From CBDCWT01 sp965223305 (lineage in GTDB: Bacteria > Planctomycetota > Planctomycetia > Pirellulales > Pirellulaceae), in assembly GCA_965223305.1 (NCBI GenBank), contig CBDCWT010000040.1:121496-185495 (forward strand): a stretch of 64,000 nucleotides of DNA. Reading direction: 5' to 3'. Position numbers and translations under genes: made by a program. Below, in pieces: positions 28,119-37,740 of the stretch. Within the stretch, counting starts at the first letter, position 1, and each line of letters begins with the position of its first letter. The notes beneath the pieces are model-generated. The model was not told the origin of the DNA, did not search any database, and saw only the letters and a list, made by a program, of their open reading frames with translations.

Positions 28119-29777
28119 ATGGCAAGAGCAAAATCAAAAAAACACGGCATGTACGCAACCGACGAAAAGCGAAGTTCCCCCGTTCCGGAGCAGAGGACGT
28201 TCGACGGCGGCGGCAACAACATCGCGAATCAAACATGGGGGCAAGCGGGCATATCGCTCATTCGAGACACCCCGAAGGGATCGCTGACGATTGCCTATGC
28301 GGATGGTATCAGTAAGTTGCGAAAAGGACCGAACCCGCGAGTGATTAGCAACGAAGTTTGCCAGGAAGATGATCCCCGGCCTGATCCCCATCCGCGGTTG
28401 TCCAGCTTCATGTGGGCATGGGGTCAGTTCGTTGACCATGAAATCGACCTCTCACCGGAGCAAACAGGTGACGGTGATCCCCACGAAACAGAATCGTTTA
28501 GAGCTCCAGACAACGACCCCGTCGACCGTGCGGCAGAGATCCATTTCGCGCGTTCGCGCTTTACCGCCGGGACGAGTGTAAAGGGAGTACCACGGGAGCA
28601 GTTCAATATCCTCTCGGCGTATGTTGACGGAGCCAATGTGTACGGTGCAAGTGCGCAACGAGCCCTCGCCCTTCGTGCTCTTGACGGGACGGGGAAGCTA
28701 AAGGTATCACCAGGCAAGCACGGTGACTTATTGCCGTTCAACACGATGGGCTTGTCGAATCCACAGGGACCGTTGCGACGAGACGATGCACCCCACAAGT
28801 TTTTCATCGCGGGCGACTTGAGAGTCAACGAACACGGTGTGTTGATTTGTATGCACACTTTGTTCGTCCGCGAGCACAATCGCATCTGCGACGAACTTGC
28901 CGCTCGACCAGATTCGCGACTGTTGGGTGAGATCAGAGCATTGGGCCGCGATGAAGCGATCTACCGCCGAGCGCGGCGCCACGTGATTGCCATCGAACAA
29001 ATCGTTACCTACGACGAATTCCTTCCGGCGCTCCTCGGCCCAAAGGCACTGTCGCGTTATCGACGTTACGACGACAAGGTCAACGCTTCGATCGCCAACG
29101 TATTCTCGACTGCAGCCTACCGACTGGGCCACGACATGCTCAACTCTCAGCTTCCGTTGGCCAGTCCGTACGATGGTGAACCACTGCGGTCAATCAGGTT
29201 GGATCAAGCGTACTGGAAGCCCGAGTTGATTCAGCGACGCGGCATCGACACCTTCCTTGCTGGTCTTGCCCAAACCAACATGGAAGCGATCAACGGTCAA
29301 ACCGTCGAAGATGTTCGCTCGAATCTGTTCAACGTGCATCCGAAGTTGCCGAACATGTTGCTTGACCTTGCCGCGCTCAACATCCAGCGCGGGCGCGACC
29401 ATGGCCTGCCGGACTACAACCAATGCCGAGCCGACTATGGCTTGAGAAAAGTCCGGAAGTTCGAGGACATTACTTCCAACAGCGATCGCGTCGCCCGACT
29501 CAAGAGTGCGTACAAGAACGTTAACGACATTGATCCTTGGGTCGGCGGTCTGTGTGAAGATCCTCACGACAGAGCAATCGTGGGTGAATTGTTCCACGCA
29601 ATCCTTGTAGACCAGTTTACTCGGTTGCGAGACGGAGATCGCTTCTGGTACGAGTGCGATCCGGGACTCAGCAAATCCGAGATACGTAAGTTGAAACGAA
29701 TCCGGCTGTCGGATGTGATCCAGCGAAATACGTTGATCACAGGTATTCAAAAAGACGTCTTCAGAACCGACTCATAA
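28119..29777 (+). CDS. Animal-type haem peroxidase (peroxidase/cyclooxygenase superfamily)
   Basis: A 552-residue haem peroxidase of the myeloperoxidase-like superfamily. FMWAWGQFVDHEIDLSPEQ holds the distal His with the Asp before it that in animal enzymes makes the haem ester. DLRVNEHGVLICMHTLFVRE keeps the catalytic Arg and the second ester Glu (RxxE). AYRLGHDMLNSQLPL carries the proximal His, and NIQRGRDHGLPDYNQCR is the signature near the C terminus. All active-site residues are therefore present. There is no signal peptide, odd for this family, so it is either cytoplasmic or exported another way. The ATG at 28119 was chosen over 27996, which overlaps the upstream gene. Last intact gene of the operon. 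Confidence 0.9.
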   Translation: MARAKSKKHGMYATDEKRSSPVPEQRTFDGGGNNIANQTWGQAGISLIRDTPKGSLTIAYADGISKLRKGPNPRVISNEVCQEDDPRPDPHPRLSSFMWAWGQFVDHEIDLSPEQTGDGDPHETESFRAPDNDPVDRAAEIHFARSRFTAGTSVKGVPREQFNILSAYVDGANVYGASAQRALALRALDGTGKLKVSPGKHGDLLPFNTMGLSNPQGPLRRDDAPHKFFIAGDLRVNEHGVLICMHTLFVREHNRICDELAARPDSRLLGEIRALGRDEAIYRRARRHVIAIEQIVTYDEFLPALLGPKALSRYRRYDDKVNASIANVFSTAAYRLGHDMLNSQLPLASPYDGEPLRSIRLDQAYWKPELIQRRGIDTFLAGLAQTNMEAINGQTVEDVRSNLFNVHPKLPNMLLDLAALNIQRGRDHGLPDYNQCRADYGLRKVRKFEDITSNSDRVARLKSAYKNVNDIDPWVGGLCEDPHDRAIVGELFHAILVDQFTRLRDGDRFWYECDPGLSKSEIRKLKRIRLSDVIQRNTLITGIQKDVFRTDS

Positions 29778-29805
29778 CGATATGTAACTGCGACTGGAAA
29801 GAAAC

Positions 29806-30109
29806 ATGGCACTGATCGACGAAGTCAAGTCACTTTGTAACCACCTTGCTCCGCCTGGGTGGCGACAACTGCTGCTCAATGTGACAAGCAATGGGCTCGA
29901 TCTCAAACAGAGTTTCAGGCAAAACTGAATATCCGACTGATCCGCGACAGCTAGTGTATCAGGCCGCACTACGGCGGCGGGCGTCTCCGACCTCTCCCGA
30001 CTGGAATTGCCTTACGTTTACTTGTGTAGTTCAGATGTGTTCTGTGCGGGTCAGCGCACGATCTGGATTTGACCTCGAATCCGAGGCTGCGGTCTTGGTA
30101 TCACACTAG
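29806..30109 (+). pseudogene. Truncated gene at the 3' end of the redox operon
   Basis: An ATG 28 bases after the peroxidase stop opens MALIDEVKSLCNHLAPPGWR and continues to a stop at 29928 after 40 residues. A second frame overlapping it continues with SGKTEYPTDPRQLVYQAALR to 30109. The pieces look like the two ends of one longer protein that lost its middle and changed frame. I recall similar openings in proteins next to peroxidase genes but cannot confirm this. Treated as a remnant. Confidence 0.4.
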
Positions 30110-30588
30110 TTGCACCTTGTGTGAGAAACTCGGCGCCCGCGGGGTTCCGCAAACTGCTTCGGTTGCGCCCACCGACGCGTCGAGGTGATGGCTCTGGCAA
30201 CGAACGACGGCGAACCTGCGGACCATGAAGCGTTCCAGTTTCTGGCGGCGCATGAATCCGCAGTTCGCAGCTTCTGTTTTCCGCGGCGTGCCACATAACG
30301 CCGGGCGCCAACTTAGTCGGCCCACGCTGCGCCGTGGACACCGAACCTCCGCGCGACACTGCCATGGTTTGGGTCCGCGCGGTCTCAACTCCGCGCAGCT
30401 TGAGATTCCCGGACGCGCCCGCTGACAGTGAGCAAGCCGCGTCCTGCCGGCGCAGTGAGGAAGGCTGAGTTTCATCAGCTTCATGTCAAACTGAATCCGG
30501 ATTCCCACGCGAAGCGTGTACGGCCATCGTATACAATCCGTTCAGCACTGCGGTCGGACAGGTCCACCTTTTTTTGCGGCGAGATTGC
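30110..30588. other. Intergenic region upstream of the STAND gene
   Basis: No gene seen. A segment near 30161-30260 (GCGCCCACCGACGC, GAACGACGGCGAA) resembles one at 33712-33812, so related repeat pieces lie on both sides of the STAND gene. Confidence 0.5.
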
Positions 30589-33483
30589 ATGAGGGACAAC
30601 TTCTCACAGTCGACTAAGGATACGCTTGCTAAGCGTGTAGGCTACATCTGTTCGAATCCCGAATGTTCTGTGCTGACAAGTGGGCCTCGGTCTGAAGCAG
30701 ACAAATCGATTTGCGTCGGTGTGGCTGCCCACATCTCGGCCGCTAGTCCCGGAGGCCCTCGCTACGATAGTGCCTTAACTAGCGATTTGAGGAGGTCGGT
30801 CGAAAACGGGATATGGCTCTGTCAGAATTGCGCGAAATTGGTTGACAGTGATGCAGCTCACTTTACAGCAGCCTTGCTGCAACAATGGAAGTTGCGAGCG
30901 GAGGAACGTGCCGCACTTTCCCTCAAGAACACGCCACTCCGCAAAGCTCTTGGCCAAGGCGCACCTCCCTGTCCTCCGACGCCTTACGTAGCGCACCCGT
31001 ATGCTCTGCTGCAAACCGACGAACTCATAGGACGTGATACGGAATACGAACGTCTTGACAAATGGTTCTATGACGGTTCCTCGGAGAGCCGTCCGGTTGT
31101 TTGCATTTCCGCGATTGGAGGAGTCGGAAAATCAGCGCTTGCCTGGACATGGTTCAATCGGACAACTAAGACTCCAAATGACGTTGCCGGTTCTGTCTGG
31201 TGGAGTTTCTACGATACGAGAGGAGGGTATGAATCTTTCGTCACGTCTGCGCTGTCATACGTGACGAATCGTTCCTTGGACATCGTACGAGCAATACCTT
31301 TCGCTGACCAAGAGGCAGAACTCCTACTTGTGCTCTCTCGCTCTCGTTACCTGATAGTGCTTGACGGCGTCGAGCGTCTGCTTCTGGCGTATGCCCGCAT
31401 GGACGCGCCTTATCGAGAAGATCACAAAGCGAACACAAAGTACGATAGTTTACCTTATGAGCAGCTTCACCCCTACTTGACGAAAACCGTTAGCTCCAGG
31501 GCAGGCCATTTTCTTCGTCGACTGCAGTCAATTGAAGGAAGTAAGACGGTAATTACAAGCAGATTGCTTCCGGCTGCTTTAGAACATCCGTCACTGCGTC
31601 CTTTAGATGGTGTCGAGCACATGGAGCTGACCGGATTGTCCAATGAGGGCGCGATGCGCATGTGGGAGGCATTAGGGGGAACGGGTGAATCACAAAATCT
31701 AGCGCCGTACCTTCGGGCGACCGGCAATCATCCGTTGTTAATACAGCTCTTGGTGCATGCTGTTTGTCGATTTGTCGAGGATCCCGGTAACTTTGATAGC
31801 TGGGCTGATCACCACAATTTCTCTAGCGCTTCGAAATTACCGATGCGCGAAGTGCATGATTTGATTCTCAAAGGAGCTCTTTCAGATCTCGCGCCGGAGG
31901 AAGTGGACCTGCTGGAATGCCTTTCCACATTTCGCTTGCCAGCCGACATAGAGTCTCTAAAGGCGGTTGTTCGTCATGCGGGATCCACAGAGGACATCGA
32001 CGTGGGCGAGGCACTCGCGTTGCTGGAGGGACGAGGTCTTATCGGATGGAACCGAGAAACCAGCAGATTCGACCTACACCCAATTGTCCGAGGTTTCGTG
32101 TTCAACGCGGCCGATCCCGAAAGACGCCACACCTTGAATCTCGCAGCGAAGGCCTTGTTCGATAGCAGGGTACAAGCATCATCATATCCGGAGACATTCG
32201 ACGATCTTGCGAACGCTATTGAACTCTGTTACGCGTTGACGTCGCTCGGCGAAGTCAGACAAGCCTTTTACTTGTACCTCGAGCGGCTCAGCGGCTTTTT
32301 TAGAGCCAATAAGACACATGCAGATGTTCAAGCACAGATCGTCGAAAGGATGTTTCCGGATGGTCTGGACAGTCGCCCACCGATGAGCTCCGGCGATGTT
32401 GGAGCAGTTTACTCGGAGTTGGGACTAGCCTATGAGTCATGCGGGCATCCGAAGCGAGCGATGCCATTGCATTTGAGGGCAGGGCGAGCTGCCGCCGCAA
32501 GAGGCATGCAAGTCAGCCTTTGCATAAGTCTCAGGAACTATTCAAAGACATGTCGGCTGGTAGGGAAACTATTCGAGTCAGACGCTACTGCTCGCATGGG
32601 ACTGTTCAACTCGCGATATCGCGATGAAGGTCGCTTCGCGAACACTCCCATAGATTATTTTGCCCAATCTGAAGTCGCCGCTGGACTAGCCTATGGGGAG
32701 ATTCTTTACGCGATAGGAAACCTTGATCGCGCACGGCAGATCGCACGTCGCGTGTTGCGAATACAGTCAGCTATGGCCTTGCCAGATAGCTACGATTTAG
32801 TTGAGCTATTATCGAATCTCGAGTTGGCAAACGGCAACATCAGCGAAGTAGAGCGATACGGAAAGCTACTTAACGATTGGGCCTCTGAAGACGGGGGCAG
32901 CAACGGAATGGCGGAGTTGGTTCTCGGAAGAGCGGCATTCGCTGCCGGCTCTCATCCGAGCAGCCTCGAATTGTACCGAGAGGCGCTCGATCGCATGCGG
33001 CATAGGAATCTGATAGCCTGGGAACTAGATTGTCGACTCGAAATCGCAGACGCATCAGTCATACTTGGTTTGATGGATTCGGCTAGAGATGTGCTCTCTG
33101 GGGTTTGGGAACTCGCGGAATCTGGTAGGTTCGCACGCCAATTGTCGTGTGCTTGTCGTATTATGAGCCACGTTACACAATCCGACGACCTGGAAGCTTC
33201 AATAGATTTCGCGGTTCAGGCGTTCAAGCATGCATGGTGCGACGGTCCGCCGTTTTGCTATTCTCGCGAGCTGCAAGCAGCAAAAGAGAGGCTTACTGAG
33301 TTTCGTGTTGACCCACCATCGCTCGAGCCGTTTGACCCTTGCAAACAAGAGGCGGAATTTGTTGCAGCACCAGATTGTGAGGTTCTTGACCCCGACGATG
33401 AGTTTACCGAAGAGCGAATCAATGACACTGCAGAATCCTACTTCTCGGAAAAGGCGTCTTGGCAGCCTCCCCAGCAGCTGTGA
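30589..33483 (+). CDS. HNH-STAND NTPase-TPR protein, candidate antiphage sensor
   Basis: A 964-residue three-part protein. Residues 1-110 form an HNH-like nuclease module: zinc pair CSNPEC (21-26), GVAAHISAASPGGPRYD with His48, and NGIWLCQNCAKLVDSD with Asn73 and Cys78/Cys81; the third His of classical HNH is Ala82. The same module type is known from the CBASS effector Cap5. Residues about 140-420 are a STAND/NB-ARC-like NTPase with Walker A AIGGVGKSALAW near 177, Walker B LIVLDGVERLL near 259 and the KTVITSR sensor. From about 500 on there are TPR-like helical repeats. Nuclease, switch and sensor in one chain match the logic of Avs-type immune proteins. The ATG at 30589 begins MRDNFSQSTKDTLAKRVGYI; the TTG at 30574 is less likely. 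A/T content is visibly higher than in the flagellar genes. No second gene is needed. Confidence 0.8.
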   Translation: MRDNFSQSTKDTLAKRVGYICSNPECSVLTSGPRSEADKSICVGVAAHISAASPGGPRYDSALTSDLRRSVENGIWLCQNCAKLVDSDAAHFTAALLQQWKLRAEERAALSLKNTPLRKALGQGAPPCPPTPYVAHPYALLQTDELIGRDTEYERLDKWFYDGSSESRPVVCISAIGGVGKSALAWTWFNRTTKTPNDVAGSVWWSFYDTRGGYESFVTSALSYVTNRSLDIVRAIPFADQEAELLLVLSRSRYLIVLDGVERLLLAYARMDAPYREDHKANTKYDSLPYEQLHPYLTKTVSSRAGHFLRRLQSIEGSKTVITSRLLPAALEHPSLRPLDGVEHMELTGLSNEGAMRMWEALGGTGESQNLAPYLRATGNHPLLIQLLVHAVCRFVEDPGNFDSWADHHNFSSASKLPMREVHDLILKGALSDLAPEEVDLLECLSTFRLPADIESLKAVVRHAGSTEDIDVGEALALLEGRGLIGWNRETSRFDLHPIVRGFVFNAADPERRHTLNLAAKALFDSRVQASSYPETFDDLANAIELCYALTSLGEVRQAFYLYLERLSGFFRANKTHADVQAQIVERMFPDGLDSRPPMSSGDVGAVYSELGLAYESCGHPKRAMPLHLRAGRAAAARGMQVSLCISLRNYSKTCRLVGKLFESDATARMGLFNSRYRDEGRFANTPIDYFAQSEVAAGLAYGEILYAIGNLDRARQIARRVLRIQSAMALPDSYDLVELLSNLELANGNISEVERYGKLLNDWASEDGGSNGMAELVLGRAAFAAGSHPSSLELYREALDRMRHRNLIAWELDCRLEIADASVILGLMDSARDVLSGVWELAESGRFARQLSCACRIMSHVTQSDDLEASIDFAVQAFKHAWCDGPPFCYSRELQAAKERLTEFRVDPPSLEPFDPCKQEAEFVAAPDCEVLDPDDEFTEERINDTAESYFSEKASWQPPQQL

Positions 33484-34105
33484 GACGACACCTGCATAGA
33501 GAGTGCTAGCCAAGTCTATTGGCTCGACATGGCTAAATGATGGAGAGCGATGTGAGCCTCACAAGTTGCCAATCGCTTTCACCTCGGCCAGAATGTCGGA
33601 AAGCCCAGCATTCACATCGACCGCCGTGAAAAGCGTCATGGCGGTCTTGGGCAGCGGCTTCGAGGCGTCGGCTAAAAGGCCGAGAATGCTACCAGCCTTT
33701 CTTCGCACATTCGGCTGCGCCCACCGACGCCGGGAAGACTAGGTTCTCAACTCTCAGCGTAGGCACCGAACGACGGCGAATCTGTGTTGAAGCCGCGAAT
33801 TCGGAGCCGTTTGCGGTGGCGGCATGTCACGTCACAGTGCGACCCAGGATACCTAAACGCTGCGTCCAAGCCGCATCTAACCGAGGATACACCTTGGTTG
33901 CTGATTCGCCTCTTGGTTCGCTTCCCGGGGGCGCGCTAGAGCAGAAACAAACTACTCCGCGGCAGCCAAAGTGACATCCGGTCAACCGACGGCTACAATT
34001 CGACTTACAACTGATTTCCGCCTGCGTAATAGGCCACAACGCTACAGGTGATAGACGGAAAGTTCCCATAACCAACTTACCTCTCTGAAAAAAGAGAGCC
34101 CCAAC
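33484..34105. other. Intergenic region after the STAND gene, no gene seen
   Basis: 620 bases. Short frames such as 33503-33742 show no motif. It contains the repeat piece near 33712-33812 related to that at 30161. A purine-rich AAAAAAGAGAGCC precedes the next start. Confidence 0.5.
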
Positions 34106-36145
34106 ATGAATACAACCCGACGAATCTCGGTCATCATTTTGGCGCTCACAATCAGTTTGAGCATGCCAACTCAATCGGCCGATGCCGGGCTGTTTGGGAA
34201 AATCGTCAGCGGCGTGAAATCCATCGTCTCCGCACCCGTGAAGGCTGTTGGATGGCTTGTTGGGCAAGGCGTTAACTCAGCAGTCGACCCCGCTATGGAC
34301 AACGCATTTGGTCGACTACGCGAAACGAGCGACCATGCCCTGGACCGGATGGATTCGATCTCTGGTGCGAGAGTGGCAGAGTTGAGTCAATTGGCAAAGG
34401 ACAGCATCAACCAACTTGATGAAGTCTCGAAGAATCGGCTGAACCAACTCGACCAAATCATGGCAACGCGGCTTGACCAAGTTGACACAATTCTGGACTC
34501 GAAGCTTGATCGTGTTGAATCGCTCGCCGACCACGTTCTGGATCGCGAGGCAGAGATTCTCGATAAAGCACTCACAGAGACAGAAACCCTTGTCGATCGA
34601 AGTTTGGACAGGCTTCAGGAGATCGAAACAGATGCTTTTGACCGTGTTGATGCCGCACTGCAAGACCAAGTCCCGTTTGCGGCCGGCGAAGTCGCGCAAA
34701 CGATCGAGTGGACCGCGGCCGTCATCGTGTTTCTTGTCGTTTTGGTCGGGTTTGGCGGTGTTTCCCTTATTCGGCGTGCGACATCCGATGAGAGCGAAGG
34801 AACGATCCTGCAGCGACTGAAGGCAAATCTTCGATTCGTACCAAGAACGCTATTGACCGTCGGTGTCCCGATGCTTTTCTTGTTCGCAGTGATTCAGCTT
34901 GGTTACATGGGCTATTGTGCGAAGGTAGATAGGGATCGATTCACTCGCTTGGATTCTGCCGCTGAGCTGCTTGAGCAAGTCGGGGACTATCGGGCTGCAC
35001 ACAAGTTCCGCCGCCGTTCTTTCGCGTTAGGTGGTTCAGAAGACCGTCACTACTTTGTCGTTCGCGACGAATGGCTCGCTGATTTTTGGCAACGGCGTGT
35101 CGGTCAAGACTTAACAGAACTCACGGGACGATTGTCGCAGCTTCTTACAGATAAGACCTACGCACCACATGCAGACGAGGATGCGGAAATACTTGCAGCG
35201 TCTATCTATCTCCAGAGTACAACACCAAATGTATCCGATACCATTTCAGACGAGATTCTTGCACAAATCGAAGCCTACAAGAGCACCCATCTTGCGAATA
35301 CTGCGGACAGTCCAACTTTGGGTAAGCTTGTGTACATGGCCGAGGCCAGGCTTCTCCTAAATCAACTGGAAAAACCGGTGGTGGAACGGCTTGAAAGTTC
35401 TCTGAAAGCGACAGATGCAATGCTGGCTCATGAAAGTTACCAGAAATATGCGACAGGGTTACTATTGCGTGCCCGACTTCAAACTTACCTGCTCGAATTG
35501 AAGATCGATACATTTACGTCCGACGCCTTGGATGAAGGAGCGGTGATCGCTATGGAAGAGAGTAAGGCGATTGCTGAGGATGTCAACGCGGCGCTAGTGA
35601 TTGACCCGAACTTGGTGCGATTCATTCGATTCAGGTCACTTTCGTTGGATGATGTCGATGCTTCCACTGCGTCCAAGCTTGTCCAACTTCAAGCCGTTGC
35701 GGCCGCCGAACGACCGAAGCAAGATGCATTGCTAAAGGACATAAATGGTGCGCTCGAAAAGCTGGAGATTGAGTTGAAGGAGACAATCCGTCCGCTATTG
35801 AGAGACGAAAAGCTTGTACAGGCGAAAGTTGAACGTCAGCTGGCACGGGCGATTCGGGCAGGCGTAGGTGAGTCTGTTCTTGCAGAGCAAATCACAAGGG
35901 CGCGCGAGAGTCGAGGCAAAGGTGCGGCGGCATCCGAGTTATTCCCTCTCTATCAAAACGTAATCAACTCTGCCATCGGAATTGGGAAACTTCATACAGC
36001 GGAGATCTATTTGAACGAAATCCAAACGGCATTCATTGAAAAGTCACCGAATGCGCTGTCCGATGAACAAAAGAAATTCGTTACTGACACCATCGGTGTG
36101 CTGCGCAAAGAGCGTCTTGCCGACGTTATGTTCGATGTGATCTGA
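34106..36145 (+). CDS. Membrane protein with ten tandem 11-residue repeats
   Basis: A 679-residue protein of unknown function. Residues 1-27 form a signal peptide (ISVIILALTISLSM then an Ala-rich end). From residue 78 to 187 there are ten consecutive 11-residue repeats in perfect register, for example RLNQLDQIMAT, RLDQVDTILDS, KLDRVESLADH: hydrophobic at positions 2, 5 and 8, Asp at 3 and 6, basic at 1. Such hendecads form right-handed coiled coils or amphipathic membrane-surface helices. Two transmembrane helices follow (about 203-222 and 248-270), then a helical region of some 400 residues with TPR-like character (EQVGDYRAAHKFRRRSFALG). It stands alone. The signal peptide predicts the repeats outside the inner membrane. 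Confidence 0.7.
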   Translation: MNTTRRISVIILALTISLSMPTQSADAGLFGKIVSGVKSIVSAPVKAVGWLVGQGVNSAVDPAMDNAFGRLRETSDHALDRMDSISGARVAELSQLAKDSINQLDEVSKNRLNQLDQIMATRLDQVDTILDSKLDRVESLADHVLDREAEILDKALTETETLVDRSLDRLQEIETDAFDRVDAALQDQVPFAAGEVAQTIEWTAAVIVFLVVLVGFGGVSLIRRATSDESEGTILQRLKANLRFVPRTLLTVGVPMLFLFAVIQLGYMGYCAKVDRDRFTRLDSAAELLEQVGDYRAAHKFRRRSFALGGSEDRHYFVVRDEWLADFWQRRVGQDLTELTGRLSQLLTDKTYAPHADEDAEILAASIYLQSTTPNVSDTISDEILAQIEAYKSTHLANTADSPTLGKLVYMAEARLLLNQLEKPVVERLESSLKATDAMLAHESYQKYATGLLLRARLQTYLLELKIDTFTSDALDEGAVIAMEESKAIAEDVNAALVIDPNLVRFIRFRSLSLDDVDASTASKLVQLQAVAAAERPKQDALLKDINGALEKLEIELKETIRPLLRDEKLVQAKVERQLARAIRAGVGESVLAEQITRARESRGKGAAASELFPLYQNVINSAIGIGKLHTAEIYLNEIQTAFIEKSPNALSDEQKKFVTDTIGVLRKERLADVMFDVI

Positions 36146-37113
36146 GATGTGCGGTCGGCTAACGACGCGACGTAACAATGCCGTGAACGCTTGTGGGGAA
36201 GTGTGGGTGTTTGAAATGGACAATCTCTCGCCGCCGCCCGGGCGGTCTCGGCATTCAGTTCGAAGCGTCGGTCGAAAAGACCGGAGGCATCACGATTCGC
36301 TTCACGCACTCGGCTGTGCCCACCGGCTCTTCGTACGAACCGCTCTGTGAGGACTCGTGAGAGCATCACTAGAAGGCAGTACAGATATCGCCAATGAATT
36401 CCACCACGGCATGGCCAAGTCCTGCGGCGTGTCGGCCGCTGAGGCCGGCGAGTGGTTCGGCCAGGGTTAAGTGTTGAATGGTCCTGACGCAGTGCCAGCT
36501 CGCCTGGCGGATGGGGTTGTTGCCTCGCTGCAGAGCCCGTTGGGGCCGAGAGTGAAGAAACCGAAGCTGGTGCGATTACATCCTCAATCGCAGATTGTAC
36601 GGGCTCGTCGGTAGTGTCGAGAGTCTCTCCCCCAAACAAGCTGAGAGGGAGGGGGCGAACCACTGGAGGTTAAAAGTCGCGGCCGATCGAGGCGCGTCGG
36701 GGCAGCCCCACCACCGGTTGGTGACGAAGGACCGTTCGTCCTTGGTGAGCGATAAAATGACACTCTCGCGTCGCAAGTTGCCGACGAAACAGCATCAGTA
36801 GACCAATTCGGCGCAGATACGACTGCGGCGGGTCCCGTCGTACGTTTCTTTTGCTGAACGAAATCTTTTGTCTGGACAAAAGAGTCGTAACGGTCATGTT
36901 TGCAAATACAGAGCTAGTTTCCACAAAGTCGTTATAGGTTGCGTTGCGGTGAGATCGCATGACGGTACAATGAGAGTCGGTAACCTGGCACCAGAATTCT
37001 AACTAGTCAACCACGGTTATTGGCAGCGGACTTTGTCGCGACAGTTGCTGGGTCTGGTGCATGTCTAAACTCGCAGCTCAGCGGTCTCTGTTTTCAACCG
37101 AGGATACTTAGCA
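36146..37113. other. Intergenic region with repeats and a possible gene stump
   Basis: No complete gene. A short open stretch near 36386 (IANEFHHGMAKSCGVSAAEA) could be the end of a lost gene. The hairpin repeat at 36655-36755 follows. I see nothing else up to the PEP-CTERM gene. Confidence 0.45.
36655..36755. repeat. Intergenic hairpin repeat, copy 2 of 2
   Basis: Shares GGCCGATCGAGGCGCGTCGG, CCACCGGTTGGTGACGAAGG and CGTTCGTCCT with the segment at 19072-19166, in the same orientation. Confidence 0.7.
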
Positions 37114-37740
37114 GTGAATTTCAGAATCTCATTCTTTACCGCAGCCCTTACCATTTCTTCGTTCTTGACACCGGGCGCTGACGCCGCTTTGATCTACGAT
37201 CTCGTGAACTACCCCGCAGAACAGAACGGCCACTCGTTATCCGGGACCATTACTACAACAGACGCGGCGCCGGACGACGGTCAGCTGATGGTCACGGAGA
37301 TCTTATCCTGGGAAATTGAAATCGTCGGTCCCAGTGGTTTCAGCGGCGCAATGTCGGACGTGAACTCAAACACGATAGCGACCGGAGTCACCATCACGCC
37401 CACCCAGATCATCCTGCCCTACCCAACGGTTGGGGAAACGAACGACCTACAGTTGTACATCGAAAACAACGCTGCCCACTTAGGATATGTCCGCGTGCAC
37501 GAGCCGTTTGGGGCGGGGTTTTTCAGCCTATACCGAGCCAATCGCCCTGCTGGACCGGATGCCTGGTACGTACAAGAGCCTCTCATGAACAACTCTCCAC
37601 CCAACCATGGGACCGCACCGTGGATCGTAGCAACCCGCGTTCCGGAGCCCTCAAGTTTCATTCTTGTGTGCTCTTTGATGAGCGCTATTTTCTTCCGTCG
37701 GTCACTCAGAACTCTCGCTCGGAGTGTTCGACAGCGGTGA
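37114..37740 (+). CDS. PEP-CTERM sorting-domain protein
   Basis: A 208-residue secreted protein. Residues 1-25 form a signal peptide (SFFTAALTISSFLTPGADAA). The C terminus has the sorting signal VPEPSSFILVCSLMSAIFFR followed by a basic tail, the VPEP-hydrophobic-Arg layout recognised by exosortase and common in planctomycetes with exopolysaccharide. The middle is beta-rich with many Thr/Ser residues and is unique to me. The start is GTG at 37114, after GAGGATACTTAGCA. No exosortase gene is in the window. Function unknown, probably surface or matrix associated. Confidence 0.85.
   Translation: MNFRISFFTAALTISSFLTPGADAALIYDLVNYPAEQNGHSLSGTITTTDAAPDDGQLMVTEILSWEIEIVGPSGFSGAMSDVNSNTIATGVTITPTQIILPYPTVGETNDLQLYIENNAAHLGYVRVHEPFGAGFFSLYRANRPAGPDAWYVQEPLMNNSPPNHGTAPWIVATRVPEPSSFILVCSLMSAIFFRRSLRTLARSVRQR

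Noticed and set aside
30640..30660. TTCGAATCC, resembling a tRNA T-loop
   Set aside because: It is inside the HNH coding sequence (CSNPE) and no cloverleaf can be formed around it.
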